A DNA stretch of 64,000 nt. It comes from Roseivirga sp. BDSF3-8 (GTDB lineage Bacteria; Bacteroidota; Bacteroidia; Cytophagales; Cyclobacteriaceae). Shown here piece by piece: positions 7,892 through 16,890 of this stretch. The notes under the pieces are model-generated. The model saw nothing but the letters and a program-made list of their open reading frames with translations, searched no databases and had not been told where the DNA came from. The first letter of the stretch is position 1; every line of letters begins with the position of its first letter. The position numbers and the translations under genes are program-made. The stretch spans positions 248,001 through 312,000 of the forward strand of contig NZ_JBGNFV010000001.1 of NCBI RefSeq assembly GCF_041449215.1, given 5' to 3'.

Positions 7892-9467
7892 CTTCGTGAG
7901 CTACTTCCATTAGAATAAGGATTGAAACCCGGTAACCCCCGGGTGTATAGATCCAATCTCGTGTCATCTTCGTGAGCTACTTCCATTAGAATAAGGATTG
8001 AAACGGATGCCCCTATGGGAGCAGCGTTGCAAGGTCACTTCTTCGTGAGCTACTTCCATTAGAATAAGGATTGAAACTTCAGACATATCTACATGAAAGT
8101 AAGCTGTCTGATGCTTCGTGAGCTACTTCCATTAGAATAAGGATTGAAACCTCGTAACAATACTACTGCTGCTTATTCGCCACCACTTCGTGAGCTACTT
8201 CCATTAGAATAAGGATTGAAACAGGCTCATTCATGGGGAATTGGCACAAAAGGGAATGCTTCGTGAGCACCATCCACTACAATAAGGATTGAAACCCGAA
8301 TTCCTTATGAAGCTCAACAATTTCCAGGGCACTTCGTGAGCACCATCCACTACAATAAGGATTGAAACTTCCTTCTGCCTTTTGATTCTTTCCGAAAAAC
8401 TGACTTCGTGAGCACCATCCACTACAATAAGGATTGAAACGTCTTTCTGCTACACTACTCATTTAAACAACCATTACTTCGTGAGCTACTTGAACGCAAG
8501 CCCGGTTCCACCACAATAAGGATTGAAACCTACTAGACGAAGACGGCAACCTGAAGGAATGGAGCACTTCGTGAGCTACTTCCATTAGAATAAGGATTGA
8601 AACAAGTAGGAACTGGTTTTGAGATCACAGATAACCTGCTTCGTGAGCTACTTCCATTAGAATAAGGATTGAAACTCTGGGTCTGACTCTTCCATTATGA
8701 GGCTGACAGGACTTCGTGAGCTACTTCCATTACAATAAGGATTGAAACCTGTAATAATATATCGGGCAGGCATAGGGGTGAGAGCTTCGTGAGCTACTTC
8801 CATTAGAATAAGGATTGAAACCATCATTACCGATTTTGACCACGATCCTTGCGTTTCCTTCGTGAGCTACTTCCACTACAATAAGGATTGAAACGCACAA
8901 AAGCCATAAACGATTATGGCGGAAAATGCAGCTTCGTGAGCTACTTCCATTAGAATAAGGATTGAAACGAGCATATCGGCCAGCGTAGATACTGCCTCGG
9001 CGTTCCTTCGTGAGCTACTTCCATCATAATAAGGATTGAAACCGGCTATGCTAGGTGCTATGTATAAGCGTGGATGGCTTCGTAGCTAGTTGAGCGCAAC
9101 TCCGATTCCACCACAATAAGGATTGAAACAGCGGGAAGAGGTCAAAGGATACAACTATCGGGCGTCTTCGTGAGCAAACCGTCCGGGGTTCCGGTCCAGA
9201 ATAATAAGGATTGAAACCACGTGGGCGGCCCCCGTCTCTTGGGCTGACATGCCTTCGTGAGCTACTTGAACACAAGCCTGGTTCCACCACAATAAGGATT
9301 GAAACTAGAAGACTATACTAAGCATGAAAAGACGGACACTGACTTCGTGAGTACCATCCATTAGAACAAGGGTTGAAACCTACTAGGTGAGCATTTCGAA
9401 GAGCATAACCACAGGCTTCCTAAGCAGTTGAGCGCGACCCCGAATCCACACCATATTGATTAATATG
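7892..9467 (+). CRISPR. CRISPR array 1: 20 repeats plus a degenerate end repeat
   Basis: The 37-bp repeat begins CTTCGTGAGC and ends AATAAGGATTGAAAC; spacers are about 34-39 bp. Middle sub-types change along the array: TACTTCCATTAG dominates, ACCATCCACTAC occurs at 8259, 8332 and 8404, and TACTTCCATCAT at 9006. Four repeats are longer because of an inserted hairpin: 8477-8529 (53 bp), 9078-9129 (52), 9166-9217 (52) and 9253-9305 (53). The last canonical repeat is 9343-9379, already with a GGGTTG change, and a decayed hairpin-type repeat lies at 9416-9467. Degeneration at the right confirms the leader is on the left. Confidence 0.97.
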
Positions 9468-9673
9468 TCAAGTGACTGAATAAGGGAGGACAAAATAGTA
9501 GGCTACTTATTCCCATAGACCGTGCTTATTTACCACCATTCTCATGGAGTTTCAAGGGGAGAATGGCTATCCCTGACCTTTCCGAGGTAGCCAATTTTTT
9601 ATATTGATGAGGCAATTGACATAAAATCTTCTTCAAATTGGTTCGAAAAACGTACCGTAAGGACTGCTGAATC

Positions 9674-9709
9674 AAAAGCCTTCTTAGTGAAAACTATGAA
9701 GGCTTTTTT
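9674..9709 (+). terminator. Rho-independent terminator inside copy A
   Basis: AAAAGCCTTC pairs with GAAGGCTTTT over a 14-nt loop and is followed by a T-run. The same hairpin lies at 35979-36012 in copy B. It sits about 200 bp past the end of array 1, so it may end array transcripts. Confidence 0.75.
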
Positions 9710-9712
9710 ATT

Positions 9713-9757
9713 GACTATAGATCAGAAGGTTCCAGGTTTGAATCCTGGTGAGGTCAC
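9713..9757 (+). pseudogene. 3' half of a tRNA-Arg (ACG-like), relic
   Basis: A 3'-tRNA fragment: half an anticodon arm (GATCAGAAGG), a full T-arm (CCAGG, loop TTTGAAT, CCTGG at 9732-9748) and the 3' acceptor strand TGAGGTC plus A. No 5' half precedes it. The anticodon region, GACTATAGATCAG here and GACTACAGATCAG in copy B, resembles that of bacterial tRNA-Arg(ACG) from memory. tRNA 3' ends are common integrase targets, so this may be an old attachment site. Confidence 0.6.
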
Positions 9758-9798
9758 TAAGCCACATGACTCAGAAGAGAGATAATTTCTGTCCTTAC

Positions 9799-9875
9799 CC
9801 CTGCAAGTAACTCAACTGGATTGAGCAACTGCCTCCTAAACCGTAGGTTTCAGGTCCGAGTCCTGAATGGATCAC
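9799..9875 (+). pseudogene. Degenerate tRNA-Arg(CCT)-like sequence
   Basis: A D-arm (CTC...GAG around TCAACTGGATT), an anticodon loop CTCCTAA and a T-arm (TCAGG, loop TCCGAGT, CCTGA) are in tRNA order. The 3' side of the anticodon stem is mutated (ACCGT where GCAGT would pair), and the 5' sequence does not pair with the 3' acceptor strand ATGGATC. It is therefore not a working tRNA. The identical copy is at 36102-36178. Confidence 0.55.
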
Positions 9876-9936
9876 GATTCGCCTATTAACTTTCAACTCT
9901 CTTTATTAGTAAGAAAGGCTTTGTGTTTGCATAAGC

Positions 9937-10500
9937 TCAGGAGAACTCCTTCATCAGACCCTTTTTCACAAATAGATAATGCTCGGCTTCATCCAGGTCG
10001 AGAGCCGTTTTATAAGGCACTTTTTGAGTGTAATATGAGGTGTTTGAAGCATGTGCCTCCTTCCTGAGCATCCTGATCTTATTGCTGTGAAACCGCCGGG
10101 TGGTAATGATCTCTTTAAACTTCTTGTATTGCTCCGGCGAGAGCCGTATGTCCCGGTCTGTCAAAACTTTATATGACCAATCATAACTCTTCCGCCTGAT
10201 GTAGCTTTCCGCCACGGCCTGCTTTATCCTGACAGCCTCAGCAGAGACCATATTACTGTTCTTTATCTCAATTAGGTGTGCCGAGTGATTCCGGAGCTTT
10301 CTAACCAGGAAGTCAGGCTCGTAGCGGTGCGGACATACCTGCTTGCCGAATTTGGAAAGATCATTCCTATCATACCATATGGATAGAGGGTGATAAATAT
10401 ATTCGCAGGTATCTTCGATTAGCAAAGCAAATTTCAACTCCAATGTAGAGTCGAAAAAGATCCCATTATACTGTACCTTCTTTGCTTTCTTCTTTTTCAT
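9937..10500 (-). CDS. TnsA-like PD-(D/E)XK endonuclease, copy A
   Basis: A 187-residue protein with the layout of the TnsA N-terminal nuclease: FDSTLELKFALLIED (Glu in the first helix), HRYEPDFLV (Asp) and AHLIEIKNS (E-x-K). TnsA cuts the 5' ends of Tn7-type transposons. Here no TnsB, TnsC or TniQ gene is in the window, so the protein is solitary, and its size fits the catalytic domain plus a short tail. It is identical to the product at 36240-36803. On its strand it follows the broken phospholipase-D-like gene, so the two may once have formed an operon. A stand-alone defence nuclease is possible. Confidence 0.65.
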   Translation of the reverse strand: MKKKKAKKVQYNGIFFDSTLELKFALLIEDTCEYIYHPLSIWYDRNDLSKFGKQVCPHRYEPDFLVRKLRNHSAHLIEIKNSNMVSAEAVRIKQAVAESYIRRKSYDWSYKVLTDRDIRLSPEQYKKFKEIITTRRFHSNKIRMLRKEAHASNTSYYTQKVPYKTALDLDEAEHYLFVKKGLMKEFS

Positions 10501-10687
10501 ATAGGCTGGCTAATCTCACCTATAAAAGGTAGTCAATGGCTAGGAGAGATACAAGGGCCGCTTTTAGCCAGAGAAACACCCTGTGCACCCTGTTCATTTA
10601 ATCTGACATACCCATCATCAAAAATCAATTAGGGACTTATCGAGCTGATAGTCTTAGAACACCTTTTGCCAGAACTGCTGCACATTA

Positions 10688-10980
10688 TTAAAAAACTGGG
10701 TGGCTCTCCTCTACTGCATATCTTTCCGTTTCGCGGCCGGAGTATGATAGCCAGTTAAAGCTACCTTTTATGTAGAAGTCGTAATCCTTTATTAGCAGCT
10801 TCCTATACGAGCCATTTCGACCGGGAAGGATTTCCACGAAATAGGTGGGCAGGCGGACTAGAAAAAAGCGATTCTTATGTATTGCTTCTGCAGTTTTTGA
10901 ATCGGGAGATCATCAGGGCTAAAATGATTAAGGTAGGTCAGCCTGATTTCAGCGACATTATAAAGGTCATTTACTTCCAT
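10688..10980 (-). pseudogene. Phospholipase-D-like nuclease fragment, frameshifted (copy A)
   Basis: Read from the ATG at 10980, the frame stops after about 40 codons (TTTTTTCTAG), but the next frame continues to a TAA at 10688. The second part contains KLLIKDYDFYIKGSFNWLSY, which matches the PLD signature K-x4-D-x6-GSFNW; Tyr replaces the usual first His. A 7-10 nt homopolymer region near 10861-10866 is the likely frameshift site. No N-terminal HKD half is visible. The same lesion is in copy B, so it predates the duplication or was homogenised. Confidence 0.5.
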
Positions 10981-11164
10981 AATTAAAAACGTTTGAAAAA
11001 TGAAAAATTAATTATAGTGCGACCTCCCGGTTACGGTGGACTCAGGGCCGAAAGGAATCGGAATAAATGAAGGCATTTGGGCCGGACTGTCTTTATGCCG
11101 AAGTCTTTTGCCAGACAGGAGACCTACCCGGAACCGGGTGCCAAATGGATAGAGAATAGAATCA

Positions 11165-11253
11165 GGAATAAGGATTAAAACGATAAAGTTGTGAAAGAGT
11201 AAATGTGCCTTTTTGTCTTCGTGAGCACTATCCATTAGAACAAGGATTGAAAC
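11165..11253 (+). CRISPR. Stray CRISPR remnant: decayed repeat end, one spacer, one intact repeat
   Basis: A 37-bp repeat of the CACTATCCATTAG sub-type lies at 11217-11253 with all conserved ends. It is preceded by a 35-36-bp spacer-like segment and a decayed repeat end AATAAGGATTAAAAC finishing near 11181. No leader is present. The remnant lies directly right of duplicated unit A, as if that unit had split an older array. Confidence 0.75.
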
Positions 11254-11342
11254 GTCTTGTCTATTCTCCTCCCTACTAATTGAGAACTTGATCGCCGACA
11301 GTTGACGGTAAGTTCAGCCTTTGAAAATCACGAAATAGTAAC

Positions 11343-11376
11343 AAGCCAGGCCTCCCCTACCGGATTAGCCTGGCTT
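11343..11376 (-). terminator. Terminator-like hairpin after the LuxR-type gene
   Basis: AAGCCAGGC pairs with GCCTGGCTT over a 16-nt loop, 42 bp past the stop of the minus-strand regulator at 11418. No strong T-run follows on that strand, so its strength is uncertain. Confidence 0.45.
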
Positions 11377-11417
11377 AGGTGTTTAGTGGTTGGTATGGTT
11401 ATTCAGACAGGAAGTTT

Positions 11418-12104
11418 CTAAAGGCACTGCCATACATCTTTATTTTCATGGGCGAATAGCAGTAAAGTATTTTTGCCTTTAAGGTTTAGCTTTTTAGCAA
11501 TTTTGAGGCGGTAGCTATCTATGGTCCTGTGACTGAGACAAAGGTGGTCGGCAATCTGCACCGTGCTTTTACCACCTGATATTAATTTCATAACCGTCTT
11601 TTCGCGGTCAGTAAGCTTTTGGATTGCGACATGAGCGAACCTGCTTTGTAAAGAAGATGGCTTATTGCTGTCTGAAGGTGCCGATGATACAGATGAAAAA
11701 AAGCTGTTACTAATATAACTTTTACCCTTGTGAATAGCAGACAAACAATCCTGCAGGTCCTGTTGATCGTCTTCAAATGTCAGTACACTTAACCCAAAGC
11801 TCTGGACCTGAATCATAGAAATGAGTGAGAGCTCGGTACCACTACCCCAAAGTATCGTTTTTGTCTTTGAATGATTCTTTTCGAGGATCTTTACAACCTC
11901 GAGGGCATTCATTTTAGGTAGATTTATATCTAAAATAGCTATATCCGGTTGGTGGCGAAGTATAGCTAACAGGGCTTGCTCGCCATCATGTATATCCAAA
12001 TCGGCATATTCAAACAGAGGCATTTTCCTTACCCATCCTGACAGGCCCATACGGGCTACGGGAAGTCTGTGGGAAGCAAATAATACAAGACTGGTTTCAG
12101 ACAT
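11418..12104 (-). CDS. NarL/LuxR-type response regulator with atypical receiver
   Basis: A 228-residue regulator: receiver domain (about 1-120) and C-terminal LuxR-type HTH (LTDREKTVMKLISGGKSTVQIADHLCLSHRT split at about 165-195). The phosphorylatable residue is Asp59 in AILDINLP. The acidic pair normally near residues 9-10 is missing, because the strand reads LVLFASHRLP. Phosphorylation by the standard Mg-dependent route is thus doubtful. It resembles the product at 16891-17580. An AGTAGT-type motif lies about 115 bp upstream (12219-12234), the same motif seen before several peptide precursors, so it may belong to their regulon. Confidence 0.85.
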   Translation of the reverse strand: MSETSLVLFASHRLPVARMGLSGWVRKMPLFEYADLDIHDGEQALLAILRHQPDIAILDINLPKMNALEVVKILEKNHSKTKTILWGSGTELSLISMIQVQSFGLSVLTFEDDQQDLQDCLSAIHKGKSYISNSFFSSVSSAPSDSNKPSSLQSRFAHVAIQKLTDREKTVMKLISGGKSTVQIADHLCLSHRTIDSYRLKIAKKLNLKGKNTLLLFAHENKDVWQCL

Positions 12105-12218
12105 GATATCTTTAGTTATTCAAAAGACATATGTAAAGTTAGCCAGCATATGAGGTAAGGCATATAAATACTTGTACGGGAAAACCTACGTATTTATACT
12201 TAAAAATCGCATTTGAGT

Positions 12219-12234
12219 AAGTAGTTATACTTAG
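12219..12234 (-). promoter_or_regulatory. AGTAGT-type palindromic motif upstream of the LuxR-type gene
   Basis: AAGTAGTTATACTTAG lies 115 bp before the start of the minus-strand regulator. It is one member of a motif set near peptide and export genes (21986, 24049, 26061, 27166, 31025, 31058). Confidence 0.4.
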
Positions 12235-12305
12235 TCACCTTCCCCCAATTTGGTTATGTTAACGCATGACTTGCTATCCCGGATAATTCAATAGAAAGAG
12301 CGAAC

Positions 12306-15300
12306 TTATGAGTTGAAATAAGCAGTTGGACGTTTACCAAACCGTTCTTCGTAAAGCTTGGAAAAGCGCCCGATATTATTGATTCCAACAGAATATGCTA
12401 CCGCGGTAACCTTATCACATGTGCCTTGCTCCAGCATTTCACGGGCAGTTTGCAGGGCTATTTCCTGCTGATACTTCTTGGGGGTTAAACCAGTTATTTT
12501 TTTAATACGACGAGCGAACTGGCTATTACTTAAATGAAACTGTTCAGCCAGGTTAGGTATGAGGAAATCACTGTTGGTAAGTTCACTTCTAATGATTTCT
12601 TCCACTTCTTTAAGCCATGATATATCAGCTTTAGTCACCGCAAGGGTCAATTGGTCCTGGGAGAGCAAGCCCGCATAATTTACCGTGTTGCCGTAAGAAT
12701 CATTGATTACCTCCGTATCTGTCCCATGCCACCTCCTTCTTTCTATGCTTCGATAGAGAAGGTTATATACCCTTACAAGTAACTCCTGAGGATAAAACGG
12801 TTTAGTCAGATAATCATCAACCCCAATTGTCAATGCCCGTATTCTTGTAGACTCATCATTCAGGGCAGTTAACATAATCATGGGTACAGCCAGGTAGTCA
12901 TCATTCGTTTTCAGTTTTTCAATTAACTCCAGGCCGTTCATTTCAGGCATCATTAAATCGGATATTACCAGATCTACAGTATTATGGGCTATTTTCTCAA
13001 GGGCCTCCCTCCCGTTATCTGCCAGCAGGCACGAGTAATATGGCTGCAGCAGGGAGAGAATGAAACGCTGCATGTCAGTATTGTCTTCTACAATCAATAT
13101 GGCGTGATCGACAGTCACTCCAGGATCGAAAGTTTCAGAGGCCTTCTTATCCACAATCTTTTCGACATATTCAGTATCGTTAATCTCTGCTGGCTTGAGG
13201 GGCAACCTGAAAGAAAACCTGCTACCTTTCAAGGGATAACTGCTGACAGAGATTTCTCCTCCCATTAACTTTACCAGCTCCCGCACCAGGGATAGCCCTA
13301 TTCCGGTACCACTTTGCAGAGAATTTTCTGCCGGACGGCCCTGGTAAAAGCGATCAAAAATATAGGGCAGCTCCTCCGGAGAAATGCCCTGCCCTGTATC
13401 ACTTACCGCAAAACATATAAATCCAGGCTCCCGGGTCACCTCAAATTTTACAGTTCCTCCCTTTTGAGTGTACTTGAAGGCATTGGACAATAAGTTATTT
13501 AAAACCTGCTCAAGCTTCGGAACATCCAATTTGACATATTGATGCTCCAAATCATCAAATGAACTGGTGTATTCAATATTTAACCGTTTGCTTAGTGAGA
13601 TATAATTAGTGAAAATAATTTCTAAAAAGGCCTTTATAACAACAGGGCGCTCTTGTAAGACCAGTTTATTGAAGCTTAATTTGGACAAATCGAGAATGTC
13701 ATCAACTAACCCCTGCAACTGCCGGCTGTTTCTCTTCATCAGAGCAAGGTGCTCTGTCAATTCCGGGTCAGAAAATTTATTTTGCTTTTGGATTAGTTTC
13801 TCTAACGGCCCCATGATAAGGGTAAGCGGGGTACGGAACTCATGGGAAATATTGGCAAAAAAACGTGACTTGGCCTGGTCTAGGGTCTTTAACTCGGCAG
13901 CCTGTTTCTCTATCATCTTTTTGTCCCGGATAAGCTCTTTTGCCTGTCTCCGGAGCTCTACGGTTTTACTGGCAACCTTTAGTTTCAGGTCGCGTTCGGC
14001 GCGTTTCAGAGACCTCACGCGATGCCGGAGGCCATATACAATACTTAAGGTCAGTGTTAACCCGGCTAAGAAAATGAACCATGTTTGTAGATAAAAAGGG
14101 CGGAGCACCTTTACTTCTATGGTGAGCGGCCTGGTCCAGTCAGACTTGGGAGACTTACCCCGCAAACGCACCTGATGGGTTCCGTATGGCAGTTTGTTTA
14201 TACGGACATGGGGCTCCTTCAATGGTATCCAATCAGCATCTATACCTTCTATCTTATAGCTATACCTCACTTTATCCTGTTCTATATAATCGAGTAAGCT
14301 AAAACGAACCGTAAACCCAGGATCATCGGGAGAAAGGATGACCTTTTTAGCAGGAATGGATTCATCAGCAATAGACATGGTAGCTCCGGAAGCCAAATGC
14401 TTTTGCATGCCAGTCAGGCGAATAGGTGGGGCCCCTGTTTCGGCGTTTCCAATAAAGTCTTTAGGATGAAATATAGTAATGCCCTTAAGGCCACCGAAGT
14501 AAAGTGTACCATCCTTACCTTCATAATGCGCTCCGCGATTAAACTCGTTATTCGTAATACCATCTTCCTCGGTATATACATGTACGAGCCCTGATGCTTT
14601 ATGAAAACGGATTAAGCCCTGGTTACTTCCCATCCACAGGTAGCCGAAATCATCCTGGTAAACTTCGTAAATAACATCATTAGGAAAGCCATCTTTGGTG
14701 GTATACTGTCTGTCAAAGCCCTGTTCAGGATGCCATTTGAGCAGGCCTCCTCCCTGACTGGCCAGCCAAAACCACCCTTGCTCATCTTCATGTATATGCA
14801 CAATATGGTTGAAGGGGATATAGTCTTTGTCTTCACCCTCATCATAAACATGACGTATCACTCCTTTACTGGCATCAATCAGGTATAGCCCTCTACTCGT
14901 TGCCAGCCAGAATCCTTGGCCGGTTTGTTGAAAATGGTAAATAATTGCCTTTTTCAGGTCCTTATGGGCATTATAGTTTTCGAATAAATGAATGCTCCCT
15001 TCATTATCAGAGAGATACCCCAATCCTTTACCACCTACCCACAGCCGGTCATCACGATCGCGATGAAATGTCCAGACCTCAGGAATGGCTGTATCGACCT
15101 CAGAGGTAAAACTACTCAAGGTATCAACTAATAGTGTACCATTGAATCCTCCAAGCCTCATTCTATGCCCGTTTGCATAGGGATAGATGGAGATTACATC
15201 AAAATTTTTAACAAAGTGAGTGTGGCCTTTATGATAAATCAGCCCCTCATTACACCATAGCAGTTCTTCTCCTGATTTAGTGATAGCCCGTACCGGTTTA

Positions 15301-16202
15301 TCTAAGTGCTTACTTTCAGAAAAGTGATTTTTCACCAGCTGATTGGCAATAACACATCTTTCCCCTCGTATCCATACTAATTCATTAGCACTAACCCCGA
15401 CAGTAGTATATATGGTAGTCGATGGATATGGGGAAGCATCAGTAGTTATATCTACCTTTACCTCACCACCCGTAGTATCCTTTAAGAGGAAAGTATTCCT
15501 GGAAGGGCTCCCCTGATCAGCACTAAGCTTAGCGAAGCTTACCAGTGTATGTAATACCTTCTGACTATAATCACGCTTTTGAGATATTTCCCTAATGTCT
15601 TTATTAAGATAATAATGAAACGCACTTTTAAAAGTCTTATCCTGGCCTTCATTTTTTGTATAAAAACTATCATCGAGTAACTTAAACCCCTCTTTATCAT
15701 AGAGATACTTACGTTTACCGTCAGTACTTAAGTCGATTACCACCGTCCCATCAAGGGATTTTATTTCCTGAACATCACCTATCCGAAAAGGCAGGGTATC
15801 AAATACCTGAGTGATAGACTTGCCCTGCGTGCTATAGGGGTCTATGATACTGATAGCTGCCGCCTGTGTATGGAAATAGCTGCTGGCAGAGTGATAGGCC
15901 CATATCCGGCCATGCGGGTCTTCAGCTAATCGGGTTATATTCTGCCCGTTATTGGATGTATGATTTTCAAAGGTGTTTCCATCAAATTTCATCCAGCCAT
16001 TCTGGTGGGCAAACCACATAAAGCCCTGACTGTCTTCCAGTATAAAGTTGATATTAGCATTGGCTAACCCGTCTTCAATCCTGTACACCTTTTGTTTGAG
16101 TACGTATTCCTGGCCAAGGGCTGGCACTATCAAACACGTAAATACTAGGTATAGCAAACAGTATTTCCTGATACAGGAAAAATTAGTGCTGGTCTTGATC
16201 AT
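12306..16202 (-). CDS. Hybrid two-component system protein (propeller sensor, kinase, receiver, AraC HTH)
   Basis: A 1298-residue one-protein two-component system of the Bacteroidota type. Order: signal peptide (about 1-30), a periplasmic two-component propeller domain with many W-G or L-W repeats, a Y_Y_Y domain (about 610-700), one membrane helix (about 715-735), coiled coil, HisKA with FFANISHEFRTPL, HATPase (NNLLSNAFKYT, DTGQGIS, GTGIGLSL), receiver starting near 1034 with acceptor Asp1082 (VISDLMMPEMNG), and an AraC-type HTH over the last 100 residues. It would sense an outside signal and directly regulate transcription. Such proteins often control polysaccharide use, but no such genes are next to it; the peptide island is. 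Confidence 0.93.
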   Translation of the reverse strand: MIKTSTNFSCIRKYCLLYLVFTCLIVPALGQEYVLKQKVYRIEDGLANANINFILEDSQGFMWFAHQNGWMKFDGNTFENHTSNNGQNITRLAEDPHGRIWAYHSASSYFHTQAAAISIIDPYSTQGKSITQVFDTLPFRIGDVQEIKSLDGTVVIDLSTDGKRKYLYDKEGFKLLDDSFYTKNEGQDKTFKSAFHYYLNKDIREISQKRDYSQKVLHTLVSFAKLSADQGSPSRNTFLLKDTTGGEVKVDITTDASPYPSTTIYTTVGVSANELVWIRGERCVIANQLVKNHFSESKHLDKPVRAITKSGEELLWCNEGLIYHKGHTHFVKNFDVISIYPYANGHRMRLGGFNGTLLVDTLSSFTSEVDTAIPEVWTFHRDRDDRLWVGGKGLGYLSDNEGSIHLFENYNAHKDLKKAIIYHFQQTGQGFWLATSRGLYLIDASKGVIRHVYDEGEDKDYIPFNHIVHIHEDEQGWFWLASQGGGLLKWHPEQGFDRQYTTKDGFPNDVIYEVYQDDFGYLWMGSNQGLIRFHKASGLVHVYTEEDGITNNEFNRGAHYEGKDGTLYFGGLKGITIFHPKDFIGNAETGAPPIRLTGMQKHLASGATMSIADESIPAKKVILSPDDPGFTVRFSLLDYIEQDKVRYSYKIEGIDADWIPLKEPHVRINKLPYGTHQVRLRGKSPKSDWTRPLTIEVKVLRPFYLQTWFIFLAGLTLTLSIVYGLRHRVRSLKRAERDLKLKVASKTVELRRQAKELIRDKKMIEKQAAELKTLDQAKSRFFANISHEFRTPLTLIMGPLEKLIQKQNKFSDPELTEHLALMKRNSRQLQGLVDDILDLSKLSFNKLVLQERPVVIKAFLEIIFTNYISLSKRLNIEYTSSFDDLEHQYVKLDVPKLEQVLNNLLSNAFKYTQKGGTVKFEVTREPGFICFAVSDTGQGISPEELPYIFDRFYQGRPAENSLQSGTGIGLSLVRELVKLMGGEISVSSYPLKGSRFSFRLPLKPAEINDTEYVEKIVDKKASETFDPGVTVDHAILIVEDNTDMQRFILSLLQPYYSCLLADNGREALEKIAHNTVDLVISDLMMPEMNGLELIEKLKTNDDYLAVPMIMLTALNDESTRIRALTIGVDDYLTKPFYPQELLVRVYNLLYRSIERRRWHGTDTEVINDSYGNTVNYAGLLSQDQLTLAVTKADISWLKEVEEIIRSELTNSDFLIPNLAEQFHLSNSQFARRIKKITGLTPKKYQQEIALQTAREMLEQGTCDKVTAVAYSVGINNIGRFSKLYEERFGKRPTAYFNS

Positions 16203-16890
16203 CTTACTAAACTTAAAGGAAAATCAGAGGACTCAGAACCAACCCGTCAATTAATTGAATTAATATTTCTTATTTGCTCCATAAACAAATATTATCATAG
16301 ACCTATTTGTCATTTTTAAGATGATTATTTGGAATAAGAGCCTTGTCAAAAAAACGCTTGCTGGCAGAGAAGTTGGGTATTGACTGTTAATGACACTCAA
16401 AGAATATTTTCCCGTTTTTCGCAGGGATAAAATAAAAGGCCCGATGGCCTTACCGCTTGTATAAGCTAGCTATACAGAAAAGCTGTATAAAAATCGCCCA
16501 TAATCAGGGGCTTGTTACAAGATCCTTTGCTATATGAAAGAAATTGAGTTGAACCAGACCACAAAATTGAGTAAAGCCTTTTCTTAGCTGTCTTGCAGCT
16601 CCTTTAGGAAAAAACAACTTATCCACTTCGCTATCATCATTTTTCTTCCTGATGATAGGTCGAACTTGATGTCATTTCTATCCTAGTGCAGACTACTACC
16701 AGGTCGTATTTTTTCAACAGACAAAAACCGACAGTTTGCTCTTATTGCATTAAAACACGTAAAAGTGTCTAGTGATTGATAAATTTTGTCTATTGACTTT
16801 TAGAAAAAAAAGCAAGCTTGCTTCATCCATTTTCACCACTGTAAAGCATTACTATGAAAAGCAAGATTAATCCAATTTAACTTTCAACGT
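16203..16890. other. Divergent intergenic region, no gene seen
   Basis: Nearly 690 bp separate the start of the minus-strand hybrid sensor from the plus-strand regulator. I see no convincing coding frame, RNA gene or repeat. It should hold the two divergent promoters. Confidence 0.5.

Larger units (their letters stand above)
9536..11170. repeat. 1.6-kb duplicated unit, copy A
   Basis: This stretch is nearly identical to 35840-37474 (offset about 26.3 kb), with scattered differences only near the left end and at the borders. It carries, left to right, a terminator hairpin, two tRNA-Arg relics, the TnsA-like gene and a broken phospholipase-D-like gene. CRISPR remnants border it on both sides (array 1 end at 9467, stray repeat at 11165-11253). 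The direct repeats bracket the signalling and peptide island. They could mediate loss or amplification of the 26 kb between them. Confidence 0.88.

Noticed and set aside
8231-9290. Minus-strand open frames inside array 1 with FNPYCSG and SRS repeats (also in arrays 2 and 3)
   Set aside because: They are translations of CRISPR repeats; the periodicity follows repeat-spacer length and no start or other coding signal supports them.
9799-9875. Functional tRNA-Arg
   Set aside because: The acceptor stem and one side of the anticodon stem do not pair.
9937-10500. CRISPR-associated transposon (Tn7-like CAST) because of the TnsA-like gene near type I-B arrays
   Set aside because: No TnsB, TnsC or TniQ gene is present, both cas loci keep Cas3 (locus 3 is complete), and no Tn7-like ends are seen.
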